Source: Nocardia carnea NBRC 14403
Lineage (GTDB): Bacteria > Actinomycetota > Actinomycetes > Mycobacteriales > Mycobacteriaceae
Reading direction: 5' to 3'
Length of the DNA: 64,000 nt
NCBI RefSeq assembly: GCF_000308515.1
Contig: NZ_BAFV01000051.1
Location: 62,001 to 126,000, forward strand
Each line of letters begins with the position of its first letter. Position 1 is the stretch's first letter. Below the pieces are notes generated by a model that did no database searches, was not told where the DNA came from, and was given only the letters and a program-made list of their open reading frames with translations. Both the position numbers and the translations under genes were made by a program. Positions 62,907 to 64,000 of this stretch are shown here, piece after piece.

Positions 62907-64000
62907 TCAGCGCAGCCCGGTGCCGCGAGCCAACGCGGTGTCGACGAGATTCGTCAGCAGTTCTGCATAGCCGATGCCGGTTTCCTGCCACATCCGCGGA
63001 TACATGGAGATCGGCGTGAATCCGGGCATCGTGTTGATCTCGTTGATCACCGGCCCGTCCTCGGTGACGAAGAAATCGACCCTGGCCAGCCCTTGGCAGT
63101 CCAGTGCCCGGAAAGCGCGCACCGCCATCGCCCGGACTTCCTCGGCGATATCGTCGTCCAGTTTCGCCGGGACATCGAATTCGCAGACGTCGTCGAGGTA
63201 TTTGGTGTCGAAATCGTAGAAGGCCGGGCCGGCGGGTTCTTCACCGGCGTCGGCGTCGGCGAGGTCCTCGGGCATTCTGATCTCCGCGAGCACACTGGCT
63301 TCCACCCGGCCGTCGGGGAATTCCAGCACACCGCATTCGACCTCCCGGCCGACGATCCCGGCTTCCACGATCACCTTCGGATCGTGTTCGCGCGCGGTGG
63401 CGACCGCGGCCTCGAGATCGGCCCAGTCGGCGACCTTGGTGATCCCGATGGACGAACCGCCGCGGGCGGGTTTGACGAATACCGGCAGTCCGAGCCGCTG
63501 CCGGTCCTCCGGTGTGACGGTCTCGGTGCCCGGTCGCAGCACCACTTGCCTGCCCACCGGCAGGCCGTCGGCGGCGAGCAGTTTCTTGGTGAACTCTTTG
63601 TCCATCCCGGCCGCACTGGCCAGTACACCGGGGCCCACGTACGGGAGACCTGCCAGTTCCAGCATTCCCTGGACGGTGCCGTCCTCGCCGAACGGGCCGT
63701 GGAGCACCGGGAACACCACGTCGACGGTTCCGAGTGCAGTCTGCGGATCGCCGAGCGGTACCAGCGTTCCGGCACGGCTGGGGTCGGCGGCCAGGACCAG
63801 TTCGGTGCCGTCACCGGTAACCGACGGCAGGGTCCGGTCGTGGCGGGCGAGTGCGGCGATATCGATATCGGCGAGCAGCCAGGTCCCGGCCTGGGTGATG
63901 CCGATCGGCACCGCCTCGTAACGCTGCGGATCGAGGTTGCGCAGTACAGCACCGGCCGATACGCACGAGACTGTGTGCTCGTTACTGCGCCCGCCGAAGA
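62907..64000 (-). CDS. ddlA: D-alanine--D-alanine ligase (5' end beyond the window)
   Basis: The C-terminal 364 or so residues of a Ddl ligase; the frame stays open to the window edge, beginning with FGGRSNEHTVSCVSAGAVLR. Further marks are PVLHGPFGEDGTVQGMLEL, VFVKPARGGSSIGITKV and INEINTMPGFTPISMYP of the ATP-grasp site. It joins two D-Ala for peptidoglycan. The start codon is just outside. The gene converges with DUF3515; a 17-base direct repeat spans the junction. Confidence 0.95.
   Translation of the reverse strand, partial: FGGRSNEHTVSCVSAGAVLRNLDPQRYEAVPIGITQAGTWLLADIDIAALARHDRTLPSVTGDGTELVLAADPSRAGTLVPLGDPQTALGTVDVVFPVLHGPFGEDGTVQGMLELAGLPYVGPGVLASAAGMDKEFTKKLLAADGLPVGRQVVLRPGTETVTPEDRQRLGLPVFVKPARGGSSIGITKVADWADLEAAVATAREHDPKVIVEAGIVGREVECGVLEFPDGRVEASVLAEIRMPEDLADADAGEEPAGPAFYDFDTKYLDDVCEFDVPAKLDDDIAEEVRAMAVRAFRALDCQGLARVDFFVTEDGPVINEINTMPGFTPISMYPRMWQETGIGYAELLTNLVDTALARGTGLR

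Noticed and set aside
62863..62917. 17-base direct repeat (gtcgactc.gcgcagcc) between DUF3515 and ddl
   Set aside because: Only two copies, one inside ddl; too little to call a mobile or regulatory element.
1..64000. CRISPR arrays, insertion sequences, prophage or integrase att sites
   Set aside because: No regular spacer-repeat pattern, transposase or phage genes were seen; XerC is the housekeeping recombinase.

Overview
The window is chromosomal DNA from a high-GC mycolic-acid actinomycete, most likely Nocardia or a close relative. Three things suggest this. The composition is strongly GC-rich throughout. Protein sequences are very close to mycobacterial ones (for example the 101-residue DUF2469 protein and the SepIVA-like protein). 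Gene order follows Mycobacterium tuberculosis from about Rv2891 to Rv2981 (M23 peptidase, xerC, dprA, yifB, yraN, DUF2469, rnhB, lepB, rplS, trmD, rimM, KH protein, rpsP, ffh, glnD, glnB, amt, ftsY, smc, acyP, fpg, rnc, sepIVA, coaD, rsmD, pyc, recG, DAK2 protein, ung, thiL, DUF3515, ddl). The genus call is an inference. No insertion sequence, prophage, CRISPR array, tRNA or rRNA was seen.

Layout. 0-6.4 kb: a secreted M23 peptidase, two DUF202 membrane proteins, and a tightly overlapping yraN-yifB-dprA-xerC operon for DNA uptake/processing and chromosome dimer resolution. 6.8-9.2 kb: DUF2469, rnhB, lepB, rplS. 9.4-15.5 kb: a membrane protein, the RNA-binding protein Tex with a Gly/Arg-rich tail, and an acyl-CoA synthetase divergent from a GAF-LuxR regulator. 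15.9-21.8 kb: rpsP-khpA-rimM-trmD, a membrane-anchored VWA protein and ffh. 22-26.8 kb: the nitrogen operon amtB-glnB-glnD with a GlnR-like operator and two strong hairpins. 26.9-33.2 kb: ftsY, a DUF2237 gene and smc. 33.4-40.2 kb: the accessory stretch, with a DUF1707 protein behind a two-site operator, acyP with a decayed tandem copy of its 3' half, an OsmC protein, a 44-residue membrane ORF, a membrane-anchored PstS-like protein, an AlkZ-like winged-helix protein, a PHP/HhH protein and a DHFR-like protein. 40.3-45.5 kb: sepIVA, DUF177-rpmF-rnc-mutM, GtrA, coaD, rsmD. 45.5-56.6 kb: pyc, a cobalamin riboswitch with metE, recG and a FakA-like DAK2 protein. 57-64 kb: rpmB, GNAT, an enoyl-CoA isomerase/hydratase-like protein, an alpha/beta hydrolase, a small secreted protein, ung, thiL, DUF3515 and the 3' part of ddl, cut by the window edge.

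Function. Most genes are housekeeping: ribosome proteins and rRNA/tRNA maturation, SRP targeting (Ffh and FtsY), chromosome maintenance (Smc, XerC, RecG, MutM, Ung, RnhB), anaplerosis (Pyc), cofactors (CoaD, ThiL) and nitrogen signalling. I did not find a self-contained novel system. The most distinctive local observations are the acyP tandem duplication with a 2-base deletion, the double-dyad promoter of the DUF1707 gene, the membrane-anchored PstS-like protein, hairpins that touch start codons, and the absence here of the large lipid-synthesis island that separates sepIVA from coaD in M. tuberculosis.
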